This document shows, piece after piece, positions 15,766 to 23,588 of a DNA stretch of 64,000 nucleotides. A model generated the notes under the pieces. It was not told where the DNA came from. It was given only the letters and a program-made list of their open reading frames with translations, and ran no database searches. Numbering within the stretch: the first letter of the stretch is position 1; each line of letters starts with the position of its first letter. The DNA comes from JANQFM01 sp035471925 (GTDB taxonomy: Bacteria > Acidobacteriota > UBA6911 > RPQK01 > DATIPO01): the NCBI GenBank assembly GCA_035471925.1, contig DATIPO010000264.1, positions 1 through 64,000 on the forward strand. The letters are read 5' to 3'. Both the position numbers and the translations under genes were made by a program.

Positions 15766-16983
15766 TTACTCCGACAGGCTGCGGACGGTCTCCACGTCTT
15801 TGTCGCCGCGTCCCGACAGGTTGACGATGATGAGAGGCTGATCCTGACCGGACTGCTCACGCGCGGCGGCCAGCGCCACCGAGTCCTGGCGCAGCAGATC
15901 AGCCACGGCGTGGGACGACTCCAGGGCCGGCAGGATGCCTTCCAGGCGGCAGATGGCGTGGAAGGCCTCCAGGGCCTCCTCGTCGTTGACCGAGGTGTAG
16001 CGGATGCGTCCCTGATCGTGCAGGTAGGCGTGCTCAGGTCCGATGGAAGGGTAATCGAGTCCCGCCGAGACGGAGTGGGTGAGAGCGATCTGTCCCTGCT
16101 CGTCGTGAAGCACGTAGCTTTGGGTGCCGTGCAGTACTCCCAGCGATCCGCCTTGGAAGCGGGCTGCGTGCTCGCCCAGTTCCTGGCCACGACCGCCGGC
16201 TTCCACCCCCACCATGAGGACATCTTCATCATCCAAAAAGGCGTGAAAGAGGCCGATGGAGTTGCTGCCTCCGCCCACGCAGGCCGAGAGGACGTCGGGC
16301 AGGCTTCCTTCGGCATCCAGGATCTGGCGACGCGTCTCGCGTCCGATGACGGACTGGAAGTCGCGCACCATGACCGGGTAAGGATGGGCGCCCAGCACCG
16401 ATCCCAGCAAATAGTGAGTGTTCTCGACGTTGGTGACCCAGTCGCGCATGGCTTCGTTAATGGCGTCCTTGAGGGTGCGGGATCCGGCGTCGACGTCGGT
16501 CACGGTGGCGCCGAAAAGCTCCATGCGGTAAACGTTGAGAGCTTGGCGCCGCATGTCTTCGGTGCCCATGTAGACTTCGCATTCCAGTCCCAGCAAGGCG
16601 CAAGCGGCAGCGGTGGCCACGCCGTGCTGTCCGGCCCCGGTTTCGGCGATGATGCGCGATTTGCCCATGCGGCGGGCCAGAAGGGCCTGTCCAATGGCGT
16701 TGTTGATCTTGTGGGCTCCGGTGTGGCAGAGGTCCTCGCGCTTGAAGTAGAGGCGGGCGCCCACTTTTTCGGAAAGGCGGCGGGCCAGGAACAGGGGCGT
16801 GGGACGTCCTACAAAGCGGCGCAGAGCATCCTCGAGTTCTTCCTGAAATGACTCGTCCTGACGGGCCTCACGGTAGGCCTTGTCGAGTTCCTCCAGGGGA
16901 GTCATCAGGGTTTCAGGGACGAACTTGCCGCCGTAAGATCCGAAATGGCCCGCGGCATCGGGCAGGTCGGTGTAGCTGCTCAT
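15766..16983 (-). CDS. trpB: Tryptophan synthase beta chain
   Basis: A 405-residue PLP enzyme that condenses indole with serine. The PLP lysine is Lys92 in the CHTGAHKINNAIGQALLA segment, and the phosphate-binding GGGSNSIG motif is present. Length and the FGSYGGKFVPETLM start mark the standard TrpB1 form that pairs with TrpA. Its ATG at 16983 overlaps the trpF stop (ATGA), so I prefer it to the frame reaching 17058 inside trpF. Confidence 0.97.
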   Translation of the reverse strand: MSSYTDLPDAAGHFGSYGGKFVPETLMTPLEELDKAYREARQDESFQEELEDALRRFVGRPTPLFLARRLSEKVGARLYFKREDLCHTGAHKINNAIGQALLARRMGKSRIIAETGAGQHGVATAAACALLGLECEVYMGTEDMRRQALNVYRMELFGATVTDVDAGSRTLKDAINEAMRDWVTNVENTHYLLGSVLGAHPYPVMVRDFQSVIGRETRRQILDAEGSLPDVLSACVGGGSNSIGLFHAFLDDEDVLMVGVEAGGRGQELGEHAARFQGGSLGVLHGTQSYVLHDEQGQIALTHSVSAGLDYPSIGPEHAYLHDQGRIRYTSVNDEEALEAFHAICRLEGILPALESSHAVADLLRQDSVALAAAREQSGQDQPLIIVNLSGRGDKDVETVRSLSE

Positions 16984-17546
16984 AGGCTGATCTCCGAGAG
17001 AAATCGTTTCAGTTTCAGCGGATCTTTGCGTCCCGGGCTGGCTTCCACGCCCGAACACACGTCCACGCCCTGGGGACGGGCGCGGCGCACCGCTTCGGCC
17101 ACGTTGTCAGGATTCAATCCCCCGGCCAGGATGTAGGGACGGTCGCCCAGTTCCCCCGCCAATCGGTCCCAGTCGGCGGTGATTCCGCGTCCCGAGGAGG
17201 GATCGACGAGGATGTCGCGGCCCGGAAAGCGGCTCACCTCGTCGGGCTTGACGGCGGCCCACACCTTGCGCCCCCAGCCCTCCAAGTCCGACTCGCGGCG
17301 GGCCTTGTGGACCTGCACAACGTCGATCTCAGGAGGGATTGTGGGCCGCGGATCCTGTTCGGCCACCACCACCACCGCCACCTTGAGAACTCCCTCTGGC
17401 AAAGCCTTGAGAATGTCCCGCGACTCCTGAGGATCGATGTAACGGGGACTGCCGGGGAAATAATTGAATCCCAGCGCGGTCGCTCCGCTCTGCAGCGAGG
17501 ACAGGGCATCTTCCAGGGTCGTGATGCCGCAGATCTTGACCAGCAT
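16980..17546 (-). CDS. trpF: Phosphoribosylanthranilate isomerase
   Basis: A 188-residue TIM barrel performing the Amadori rearrangement in tryptophan synthesis. The catalytic Cys is in MLVKICGITTLEDAL and the catalytic Asp is in DILVDPSSGRG. AGGLNPDNV and GVDVCSGVEASPGRKD are the phosphate-binding loops. The ATG at 17546 overlaps the trpC stop by one base (TGATG). Slightly shorter than the usual 200 residues. Confidence 0.95.
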   Translation of the reverse strand: MLVKICGITTLEDALSSLQSGATALGFNYFPGSPRYIDPQESRDILKALPEGVLKVAVVVVAEQDPRPTIPPEIDVVQVHKARRESDLEGWGRKVWAAVKPDEVSRFPGRDILVDPSSGRGITADWDRLAGELGDRPYILAGGLNPDNVAEAVRRARPQGVDVCSGVEASPGRKDPLKLKRFLSEISL

Positions 17547-18346
17547 CAGGACTCCTCCCCTCGAAGGAGGCGCAGCTTGGCGGCTGGATCCTCGGAGTCC
17601 ATCAAACTCGAACCCACCAGGAAGGCGCTGTAGCCGGCGTTGCGCAGCTCGCTGATCTGGAGGTGTTCGTTGATGCCCGATTCGGAAACCAGCAGGTAGC
17701 CCTCTTCGCCCTCCAGGGCGCGGGCCACCTTGAAGGAAGTGTCGAGATCGACCTGGAAGGTGCGCAGGTCGCGGTTGTTGACCCCGATCAGGTTGGCTCC
17801 CGCCTCGACGGCTGTCTCCAATTCCTGCAGGTCGTGCACCTCCACCAGCGCATCGATGCCGTATTCGTCCGAACAGGCCACCAGGTCGGCCAGTTCGGAA
17901 GGCGTCAGGCAAGCCGTGATCAGCAGATACGCCGAGGCACCCCAAATGCGGGCCTGGACGATCTGGTAGCGTTCCAGAATGAAGTCCTTGCGCAGCAGCG
18001 GCAGATGCCCGTCGTCTGAGGAGAGGCGTTGCAGGTATTCGGGATCGCCTTTGAAGAAGGCCTGATCGGTCAGCACGGATATGGCCTGGGCTCCGCCTTC
18101 CCGGTAAGCCCTGGCCACGTCTTCGGGCGGCCACTGGATGGCGAAGGGGCCGTGAGAGGGGCTGTGGTACTTGATCTCGGCGATGATGTTGACGCTATCC
18201 TGTTGCAGGGCCTTCTTGAAGGACGGCGGAGCGCTTTGGATGATGTCGCCCGGCAGTTCCTCCAAAAGCTTGGCGAAGGCCTTCTGCTGCAGCATTTCGT
18301 CCAGTTCGGCTCGCTTGCGGGCCACGATTTGATCGAGAACGTGCAT
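17546..18346 (-). CDS. trpC: Indole-3-glycerol phosphate synthase
   Basis: A 266-residue single-function TrpC. Characteristic segments include IIAEIKYHSPSHG, ISVLTDQAFFKG, LLRKDFILERYQI, LIGVNNRDLRTFQVD and LLVSESGINE, with the catalytic Lys and Glu residues in their usual places. The ATG is 3 bases after trpD. Confidence 0.97.
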   Translation of the reverse strand: MHVLDQIVARKRAELDEMLQQKAFAKLLEELPGDIIQSAPPSFKKALQQDSVNIIAEIKYHSPSHGPFAIQWPPEDVARAYREGGAQAISVLTDQAFFKGDPEYLQRLSSDDGHLPLLRKDFILERYQIVQARIWGASAYLLITACLTPSELADLVACSDEYGIDALVEVHDLQELETAVEAGANLIGVNNRDLRTFQVDLDTSFKVARALEGEEGYLLVSESGINEHLQISELRNAGYSAFLVGSSLMDSEDPAAKLRLLRGEES

Positions 18347-18349
18347 GGG

Positions 18350-19369
18350 CTAGGACAGATCTCCGGTTTGGGTGGCTTGGATGAGGCGGCGCAGCTTGTC
18401 CAGCGCCGCCCCCGAGTCGAGCGATTCGGCGGCCTGGTCGAGGGCCTGCTCGAATCCTTCCTCCTCTACCAGCGCGATGGCGGCGGCGGCATTGAGGAGG
18501 ACGATCTGGCGGGCGCGTCCGCCCAGCCTTCCTTCCAGGACGCCCAGAGTGATGGAAGCGTTGTGCTGAGGATCGCCGCCCCGGGGCAGGGGACTTTCGT
18601 CGTCCTCGATGCCGTAGTCACGGGGATCGAAATCGAAGTTGCGGACGCTCTTTTCCTCCACCTCGCTGACACGGGTCAGGGCGGCGGGTGAAATCTCGTC
18701 CAGCCCGTCCTTGGAATGCACGACCCAGGCCCTGCGGCATCCCAGCGAGGCCAGCGACCAAGCCAGCGTCTCGGTGAGTTCAGGAGCGAAGACGCCCACC
18801 ACCTGACAGGGAGCGCCCATGGGATTGGTAAGCGGACCCAGCAGGTTGAAAATGGTCCGCCGTCCCAGGCTGCTGCGGATGCCGGCCACCCTGGCCATGG
18901 CGGGGTGAAAGGCAGGAGCGAAGAAAAAGGCCACTCCCAGTTGCTGCAGGCACTCAACCGTCAATTCGGGAGGATGGTCGATCTTGACGCCCAAAGTCTC
19001 CAGCACGTCAGCCGATCCGCTGCGCGAGGTGACGGCCCGGTTGCCGTGCTTGGCCACCGCCACTCCAGCTCCGGCGATGACGAAGGCAGCAGTGGTGGAA
19101 ACGTTGAAGGTGTCGCCTCCCCCCCCGGTTCCGGCGGTGTCGACCAAGTCGTCGCGTCCGCCGGGCATGCGCAGGGCGTGGCGGCGCATGGCCCGGGCGA
19201 AACCGGTTATTTCCTGAGGATGCTCGCCCTTGTCGGCCAAGGCCACCAGCAGATCGGCGATCTCGGCGTCCTCGAAGGGCTGGGAGAGAATGGCGTCCAG
19301 CGCCCCTTCAGCCTGGCGCGCCGAGAGATGCTCTCCGGCGCGGGCCTGTCGGGTCAGTTCTCTGAGCAT
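18350..19369 (-). CDS. trpD: Anthranilate phosphoribosyltransferase
   Basis: A 339-residue enzyme joining anthranilate to PRPP. The PRPP loop DTAGTGGGGDTFNVST, the KHGNRAVTSRSGSADVLE segment and FNLLGPLTNP are unmistakable. It is a free-standing TrpD, not fused to TrpG. I chose the ATG at 19369 (MLRELTRQARAGEHLS), which overlaps the end of trpG by 16 bases; the frame upstream to 19507 is within trpG. Confidence 0.96.
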   Translation of the reverse strand: MLRELTRQARAGEHLSARQAEGALDAILSQPFEDAEIADLLVALADKGEHPQEITGFARAMRRHALRMPGGRDDLVDTAGTGGGGDTFNVSTTAAFVIAGAGVAVAKHGNRAVTSRSGSADVLETLGVKIDHPPELTVECLQQLGVAFFFAPAFHPAMARVAGIRSSLGRRTIFNLLGPLTNPMGAPCQVVGVFAPELTETLAWSLASLGCRRAWVVHSKDGLDEISPAALTRVSEVEEKSVRNFDFDPRDYGIEDDESPLPRGGDPQHNASITLGVLEGRLGGRARQIVLLNAAAAIALVEEEGFEQALDQAAESLDSGAALDKLRRLIQATQTGDLS

Positions 19370-20028
19370 AAGAACCTTTCCAGCAGGGCCATTCCGGCCC
19401 GGGTCATGATCGATTCGGGATGAAACTGTACGCCTTCGGTGTGATGTTCGCGATGGCGCAGCCCCATGATGGTACCGTCCTGAGTCCAAGCCGTCACCTC
19501 CAAGCACCGGGGAAGGGACTCGCGTTCCACCGCCAGCGAGTGATAGCGGGTGGCTTCGAAGGGATTGTCGAGTCCGCGGAAAAGGGTGGCGCCGTTGTGA
19601 TGCACCATAGAAGTCTTGCCGTGCTTGAGTTCAGGGGCATGGACGATGCGTCCGCCGAAGGCTTCCCCGATAACCTGGTGTCCCAGGCACACGCCGAGAA
19701 TGGGGATGCGTCCCGAAAAGCGTTCCACGACCTGCAGCGAGATGCCGGCATCCCCGGGACGTCCGGGGCCGGGCGAGATGACGATGCGGCCGGGATCGAG
19801 GCGCTCCACTTCCTCAAGGCTGAGGGCGTCGTTGCGGAAGACCTGGGGACGCGCGCCCAATTCCCCCAGATACTGCACCAGGTTGTAGGTGAAGCTGTCG
19901 TAGTTGTCGATCATCAGGAGACGTCCGGGTCGGTTTTGACGGTCCGGCGCCCGGCCCTGAGCATGGGGACGGCCGGCAGGTCGGTCCGGCAGATCAGATA
20001 GGCTCGGATGGGCTTGCTTGTGGTTCAT
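19354..20028 (-). CDS. trpG: Anthranilate synthase glutamine amidotransferase subunit
   Basis: A 224-residue class I glutamine amidotransferase supplying ammonia to TrpE. The triad is Cys114 in LGVCLGHQ, with His202 and Glu204 in QFHPES. The ATG at 20028 overlaps the trpE stop (ATGA), so translational coupling favours it, but it gives a 38-residue polar extension before MIDNYDSFTYNL, where most family members begin. The ATG at 19914 is the alternative start. Both readings leave the catalytic domain intact. Confidence 0.94.
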   Translation of the reverse strand: MNHKQAHPSLSDLPDRPAGRPHAQGRAPDRQNRPGRLLMIDNYDSFTYNLVQYLGELGARPQVFRNDALSLEEVERLDPGRIVISPGPGRPGDAGISLQVVERFSGRIPILGVCLGHQVIGEAFGGRIVHAPELKHGKTSMVHHNGATLFRGLDNPFEATRYHSLAVERESLPRCLEVTAWTQDGTIMGLRHREHHTEGVQFHPESIMTRAGMALLERFLCSEN

Positions 20029-21371
20029 GATGAGGCTCCCATTTCCAGGGCCCGGAAGAGGACCCGCGCCTTATTGTGGCATTCCATGTCTTCGTGTGCG
20101 GGGTTGGAGTCGGCCACGATTCCGGCGCCCGCCTGCACATAGGCTTTTCCCTCCTTGAAGACGATGGTTCGTATGGCGATGCAAGTGTCGAGATTGCCGG
20201 TGTAGTCAAGGTAGCCTACAGCTCCCGCGTAGACGCCGCGCTTCCAGGGCTCCATTTCGTCGATGATCTGCATGGCGCGCACCTTGGGCGCCCCGGAGAC
20301 GGTTCCCGCCGGAAAGCAGGCCTGCAGCGCGTCCAAGGCATTGAACTCGGGACGCAGGCGTCCGCTCACGGAACTGACGAGGTGCATGACGTGGGAGTAG
20401 CGCTCCAGGAACATGAAGTCGTCCACCTCGACGCTCCCGAAACGGCACACGCGTCCCAGGTCGTTGCGTCCCAGATCGACCAGCATCAGGTGCTCGGCCC
20501 TCTCCTTGGCGTCGCCCTTGAGTTCCTCTGCCAGGCGTTCGTCTTCATCGGAGTCCTTGCCGCGGCGGCGGGTCCCGGCGATGGGGCGGCACTCCAGATG
20601 ATCGCCTTGAACCCGCACCAGCATCTCGGGCGAGGCCCCCGCCACCGCCAGGTCCCCCTGCTTGAGGAAGAAGTGGTAAGGCGAGGGATTGAGAAAGCGC
20701 AGGGCGCGGTAGACGTTGAAGGGATCGCCCGGGTAGTCGACCTCGAAACGCTGGGACAGCACGACTTGAAAAATGTCCCCGTCCACGATGTACTGCTTGG
20801 CCTGCTCGACGTCCTCCTGAAAGCGCTCGCCGCCGTATCCGCAACTGGACACATAGTCGAGTCCGCTCCGGGAAGCTCCCTCAAGCGAAGGAGCCCATCC
20901 CGGACCGGTCTCCTCGGCTTTGAGCAGGCGTTCTTCCCACTCCTCGACTTTGTCAGGCCCTTCGTGGGAGAGGATGACGATCTCGTGCTTGAGATGGTCG
21001 AAGACCAGCACGGTGGAGTAGAAGTCCATGTGCACGCATTGGCCGGGCAGCAGTTGGGGGCCGGGCTTGTTGCCGTTGCCCACGGGTTCGAACTCGCGAA
21101 TCAGATCGTAGGAGAAAAGTCCCACCGCCCCCCCGCAGAAGGGAGGCAGGCTCTCAGGAGAGATCTCAAACTCGCGGAAGGCCTGGCGGAACTCGCGAAA
21201 ACTCCCGCTGAAATGCTGCTGAGGGGCGGTGCCCAAGAAGGAGTAGCGTCCGATGCGCTCCCCCCCTTCCACCGATTCCAAGAGAAAGCAGCGGTCGGCT
21301 TCAGCCGCCACCTTGAGAAAGGTGGAAACGGGCGTGAAAGTGTCGCCTAGGAGTTTTTTCTGATAGATCAT
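20025..21371 (-). CDS. trpE: Anthranilate synthase component I
   Basis: A 448-residue chorismate-using enzyme, first in the tryptophan pathway. The C-terminal chorismate-binding domain shows SPEMLVRV, IAGTRRRGKD, LMLVDLGRNDLGRV and VSGAPKVRAMQIIDE. The N-terminal half has the ESVEGGERIGRYSFLG segment used for tryptophan feedback binding. I chose the ATG at 21371 because the longer frame, from 21449, runs through the upstream attenuator hairpin. Upstream lie leader peptide, attenuator and promoter. Confidence 0.96.
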   Translation of the reverse strand: MIYQKKLLGDTFTPVSTFLKVAAEADRCFLLESVEGGERIGRYSFLGTAPQQHFSGSFREFRQAFREFEISPESLPPFCGGAVGLFSYDLIREFEPVGNGNKPGPQLLPGQCVHMDFYSTVLVFDHLKHEIVILSHEGPDKVEEWEERLLKAEETGPGWAPSLEGASRSGLDYVSSCGYGGERFQEDVEQAKQYIVDGDIFQVVLSQRFEVDYPGDPFNVYRALRFLNPSPYHFFLKQGDLAVAGASPEMLVRVQGDHLECRPIAGTRRRGKDSDEDERLAEELKGDAKERAEHLMLVDLGRNDLGRVCRFGSVEVDDFMFLERYSHVMHLVSSVSGRLRPEFNALDALQACFPAGTVSGAPKVRAMQIIDEMEPWKRGVYAGAVGYLDYTGNLDTCIAIRTIVFKEGKAYVQAGAGIVADSNPAHEDMECHNKARVLFRALEMGASS

Positions 21372-21403
21372 GCCAGCCTTGCGAGGTCTTCGGTTGTCGC
21401 TGC

Positions 21404-21440
21404 AAAAAAAAAGCCGTGGAGAACTTGTCCCCACGGCTTT
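21404..21440 (-). terminator. trp attenuator terminator hairpin
   Basis: On the minus strand, AGCCGTGG (21438-21431) pairs with CCACGGCT (21419-21412), followed by a run of Us. An alternative pairing joins 21479-21486 (GGAGAGCU, minus strand) with 21418-21425 (AGUUCUCC), which would invade the loop and 3' arm and act as antiterminator. Confidence 0.8.
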
Positions 21441-21490
21441 TCCACTCATTGATCTAGTAGAAAGTCAGATCGGCACACAGCTCTCCGGCG

Positions 21491-21535
21491 TTACGATTTG
21501 AATCCGCTTCGCCAGAGAAATCCGTTTGCCATCAT
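21491..21535 (-). CDS. trpL: Putative trp leader peptide with one Trp codon
   Basis: A 14-codon frame encodes MMANGFLWRSGFKS and is preceded by GAAGAAGG. The CUCUGGCG part containing the Trp codon (21510-21519) can pair with CGCCGGAGAG directly after the stop codon (21481-21490), ten pairs including two G-U. A ribosome waiting at the Trp codon would free that second segment to form the antiterminator. A single Trp codon is fewer than in classical leaders. Confidence 0.65.
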   Translation of the reverse strand: MMANGFLWRSGFKS

Positions 21536-21553
21536 CCTTCTTCCCAGACTCTC

Positions 21554-21582
21554 AGAATAGGCATTCCGTCCGCCAAAATCAA
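21554..21582 (-). promoter_or_regulatory. trp operon promoter candidate
   Basis: TTGATT at 21582-21577 and TATTCT at 21559-21554 with a 17-base spacer, read on the minus strand. Transcription would start near 21547, just upstream of the leader peptide. Confidence 0.6.
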
Positions 21583-21613
21583 CCCCTTTTTTCATGCGGG
21601 GCTGTTTGAAGCC

Positions 21614-22915
21614 CTACATTCCCTTGGTCATGGCCTTGAGGAAGTCGCTGTTGTTCTTGGTCTTGGCCAGCTTTTCAAGGAGCAATTCCATCGATTCGGT
21701 GACCGACAGCGGATTGAGGACCTTGCGAAGCACCCACACGCGGTTGAGCTCTTCGGGGCTGAGCAGCAGCTCTTCCTTGCGGGTTCCCGACCGGTTGATG
21801 TCGATGGCCGGGAAGACGCGCTTGTCGACCAGCTTGCGGTCGAGGTGCAGCTCCATGTTGCCGGTGCCCTTGAACTCCTCGAAGATGACGTCGTCCATAC
21901 GCGACCCGGTGTCGATCAAAGCCGTGGCCATGATGGTCAGGCTGCCGCCTTCTTCGATGTTGCGGGCGGCACCGAAAAAGCGCTTGGGACGTTGCAGGGC
22001 GTTGGAATCGACACCGCCCGAGAGCACCTTGCCGGAGGGCGGAACGATGGTGTTGTAAGCGCGCGCCAGACGGGTGATGGAGTCGAGCAGGATGACCACG
22101 TCCTTCTTGTGCTCGACCAGTCGCTTGGCCTTCTCGATCACCATTTCGGCCACCTGCACGTGGCGGGTTGCCGGCTCGTCGAAGGTGGAGGAAATGACCT
22201 CGCCTTTGACCGAGCGCTGCATGTCGGTGACCTCTTCAGGACGCTCGTCGATAAGCAGCACGATCAGCACCACCTCGGGCTGGTTGTAGGTGATGGAATT
22301 GGCGATGCTCTGCAGAATCATGGTTTTTCCGGCCCGGGGCGGAGAGACGATCAGTCCGCGCTGCCCCTTGCCGATGGGCGTGAGCAGGTCCATGACGCGT
22401 CCCGACAGGTTGTCCTGTTCGGTCTCCAGCTTGAGCCGTTCGTCGGGATAAACCGGCGTCAGGTTCTCGAAGAAGGTGCGCTCGCGGGCCACGTCGGGAT
22501 GCTCGAAGTTAATGGCTTCGACCTTGATGAGAGCGAAGTAGCGCTCCCCTTCCTTGGGAGGCCGCACCTGCCCGGAAACGGTGTCGCCAGTGTGCAGGTC
22601 GAATTTGCGGATCTGGGAAGGCGAGACGTAGATGTCGTCGGGGCCGGGCAGATAATTGTACTCGGGCGCGCGCAGGAATCCGAAGCCGTCGGGCAGGGTT
22701 TCCAGCACGCCTTCGGAAAAGATGAGGCCGCTGCGTTCGGTCTGCGCCTTGAGGATCTGAAAGATCAGTTCCTGCTTGCGCATACCGGTAGCCCCGGCGA
22801 TGTCGAGTTCTTTGGCGATTTTGTTGAGCTCTTGATTCTTGAGCTCTTTCAACTCTTGAATGTTGAGCGTGTCGCCCTCAGAAATGTTGGCGGTTTTGGT
22901 CGAAGATTCAGCCAT
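21614..22915 (-). CDS. rho: Transcription termination factor Rho
   Basis: A 433-residue RNA-dependent ATPase. The N-terminal Rho domain (LNIQELKELKNQELNKIAKE) is followed by the cold-shock-like RNA-binding domain with GFGFLRAPEYNY. The ATPase core has Walker A in SPPRAGKTMILQ and Walker B in VVILLDSITRLARAYN. The Q-loop segment and the RFFGAARNIEEGGSLT stretch are conserved. No large insertion is present. It lies immediately after engB and ahead of the trp promoter. Confidence 0.97.
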   Translation of the reverse strand: MAESSTKTANISEGDTLNIQELKELKNQELNKIAKELDIAGATGMRKQELIFQILKAQTERSGLIFSEGVLETLPDGFGFLRAPEYNYLPGPDDIYVSPSQIRKFDLHTGDTVSGQVRPPKEGERYFALIKVEAINFEHPDVARERTFFENLTPVYPDERLKLETEQDNLSGRVMDLLTPIGKGQRGLIVSPPRAGKTMILQSIANSITYNQPEVVLIVLLIDERPEEVTDMQRSVKGEVISSTFDEPATRHVQVAEMVIEKAKRLVEHKKDVVILLDSITRLARAYNTIVPPSGKVLSGGVDSNALQRPKRFFGAARNIEEGGSLTIMATALIDTGSRMDDVIFEEFKGTGNMELHLDRKLVDKRVFPAIDINRSGTRKEELLLSPEELNRVWVLRKVLNPLSVTESMELLLEKLAKTKNNSDFLKAMTKGM

Positions 22916-22916
22916 A

Positions 22917-23573
22917 TCAAACCTCTTGAATGATGCGCCACAACTCCTTTTTCCCCCGGCCGGTATGGGCCGAATAGGGAAGCACGAGTTGGGCGTTGAA
23001 AGTCTCCCTAATTCGTTTTAACGATTGTTGCAGTTTGTTGGCCGAAAGCTTGTCGGCCTTGGTCGCCACCACCACGTAGGGCACATCCCATTCGTCCAGC
23101 CATTCCTTCATGACCTTGTCCAAAGGGCTGGGCTCGTGACGCGCGTCGACCAGCAGTATTAAGAGTTTCAGTTGTTCGTCGCTGCGCAGGTATTGCTCGA
23201 TCATCGGTCCCCAGCGCTGACGTTCGGCGCGTGAAACCTTGGCGTAGCCATAACCGGGCAGGTCTGTAAAGAGCCATTTCGAATCCACCTGGAAAAAGTT
23301 GATCAAGCGGGTACGGCCCGGCGAAGAACTGGTGCGGGCCAGCTTCTTGCGGCCGACCAGGCTGTTGATCAAACTCGATTTTCCGACATTGGATCGACCC
23401 ACGAATGCAATCCGCGGCAGCGGACTGTCGGGGTACTCCTGGGAGCGGGTTGCACTTGTTACAAAAGACGCTTCCACGTTTCCAGCGTTCTCTTTTTTCT
23501 TCCGGGTATTACTTGGGACGGGCGGCAGGCTCTGGGAGGGGCGAGAGACGCGCCGGACGGGAAACGCCCGCAC
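22917..23573 (-). CDS. engB: GTPase EngB/YsxC (ribosome biogenesis)
   Basis: A 218-residue small GTPase needed for 50S assembly. The G1 loop is GRSNVGKSS, the switch region has TSSSPGRTRLINFF, G3 is DLPGYGYAK and G4 is TKADKLS. The first 30 residues are basic and variable; a GTG at 23477 (VEASFVTSA) is an alternative start closer to family length. The ATG at 23573 lies 15 bases after lon, and the stop is next to rho, so the three are probably co-transcribed. Confidence 0.95.
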   Translation of the reverse strand: MRAFPVRRVSRPSQSLPPVPSNTRKKKENAGNVEASFVTSATRSQEYPDSPLPRIAFVGRSNVGKSSLINSLVGRKKLARTSSSPGRTRLINFFQVDSKWLFTDLPGYGYAKVSRAERQRWGPMIEQYLRSDEQLKLLILLVDARHEPSPLDKVMKEWLDEWDVPYVVVATKADKLSANKLQQSLKRIRETFNAQLVLPYSAHTGRGKKELWRIIQEV

Positions 23574-23588
23574 CGGCGCGGAAAGTTG

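Noticed and set aside
21372..21449. The longer trpE start at 21449
   Set aside because: It would translate the attenuator hairpin and adds a segment unlike TrpE. The ATG at 21371 gives the family start.
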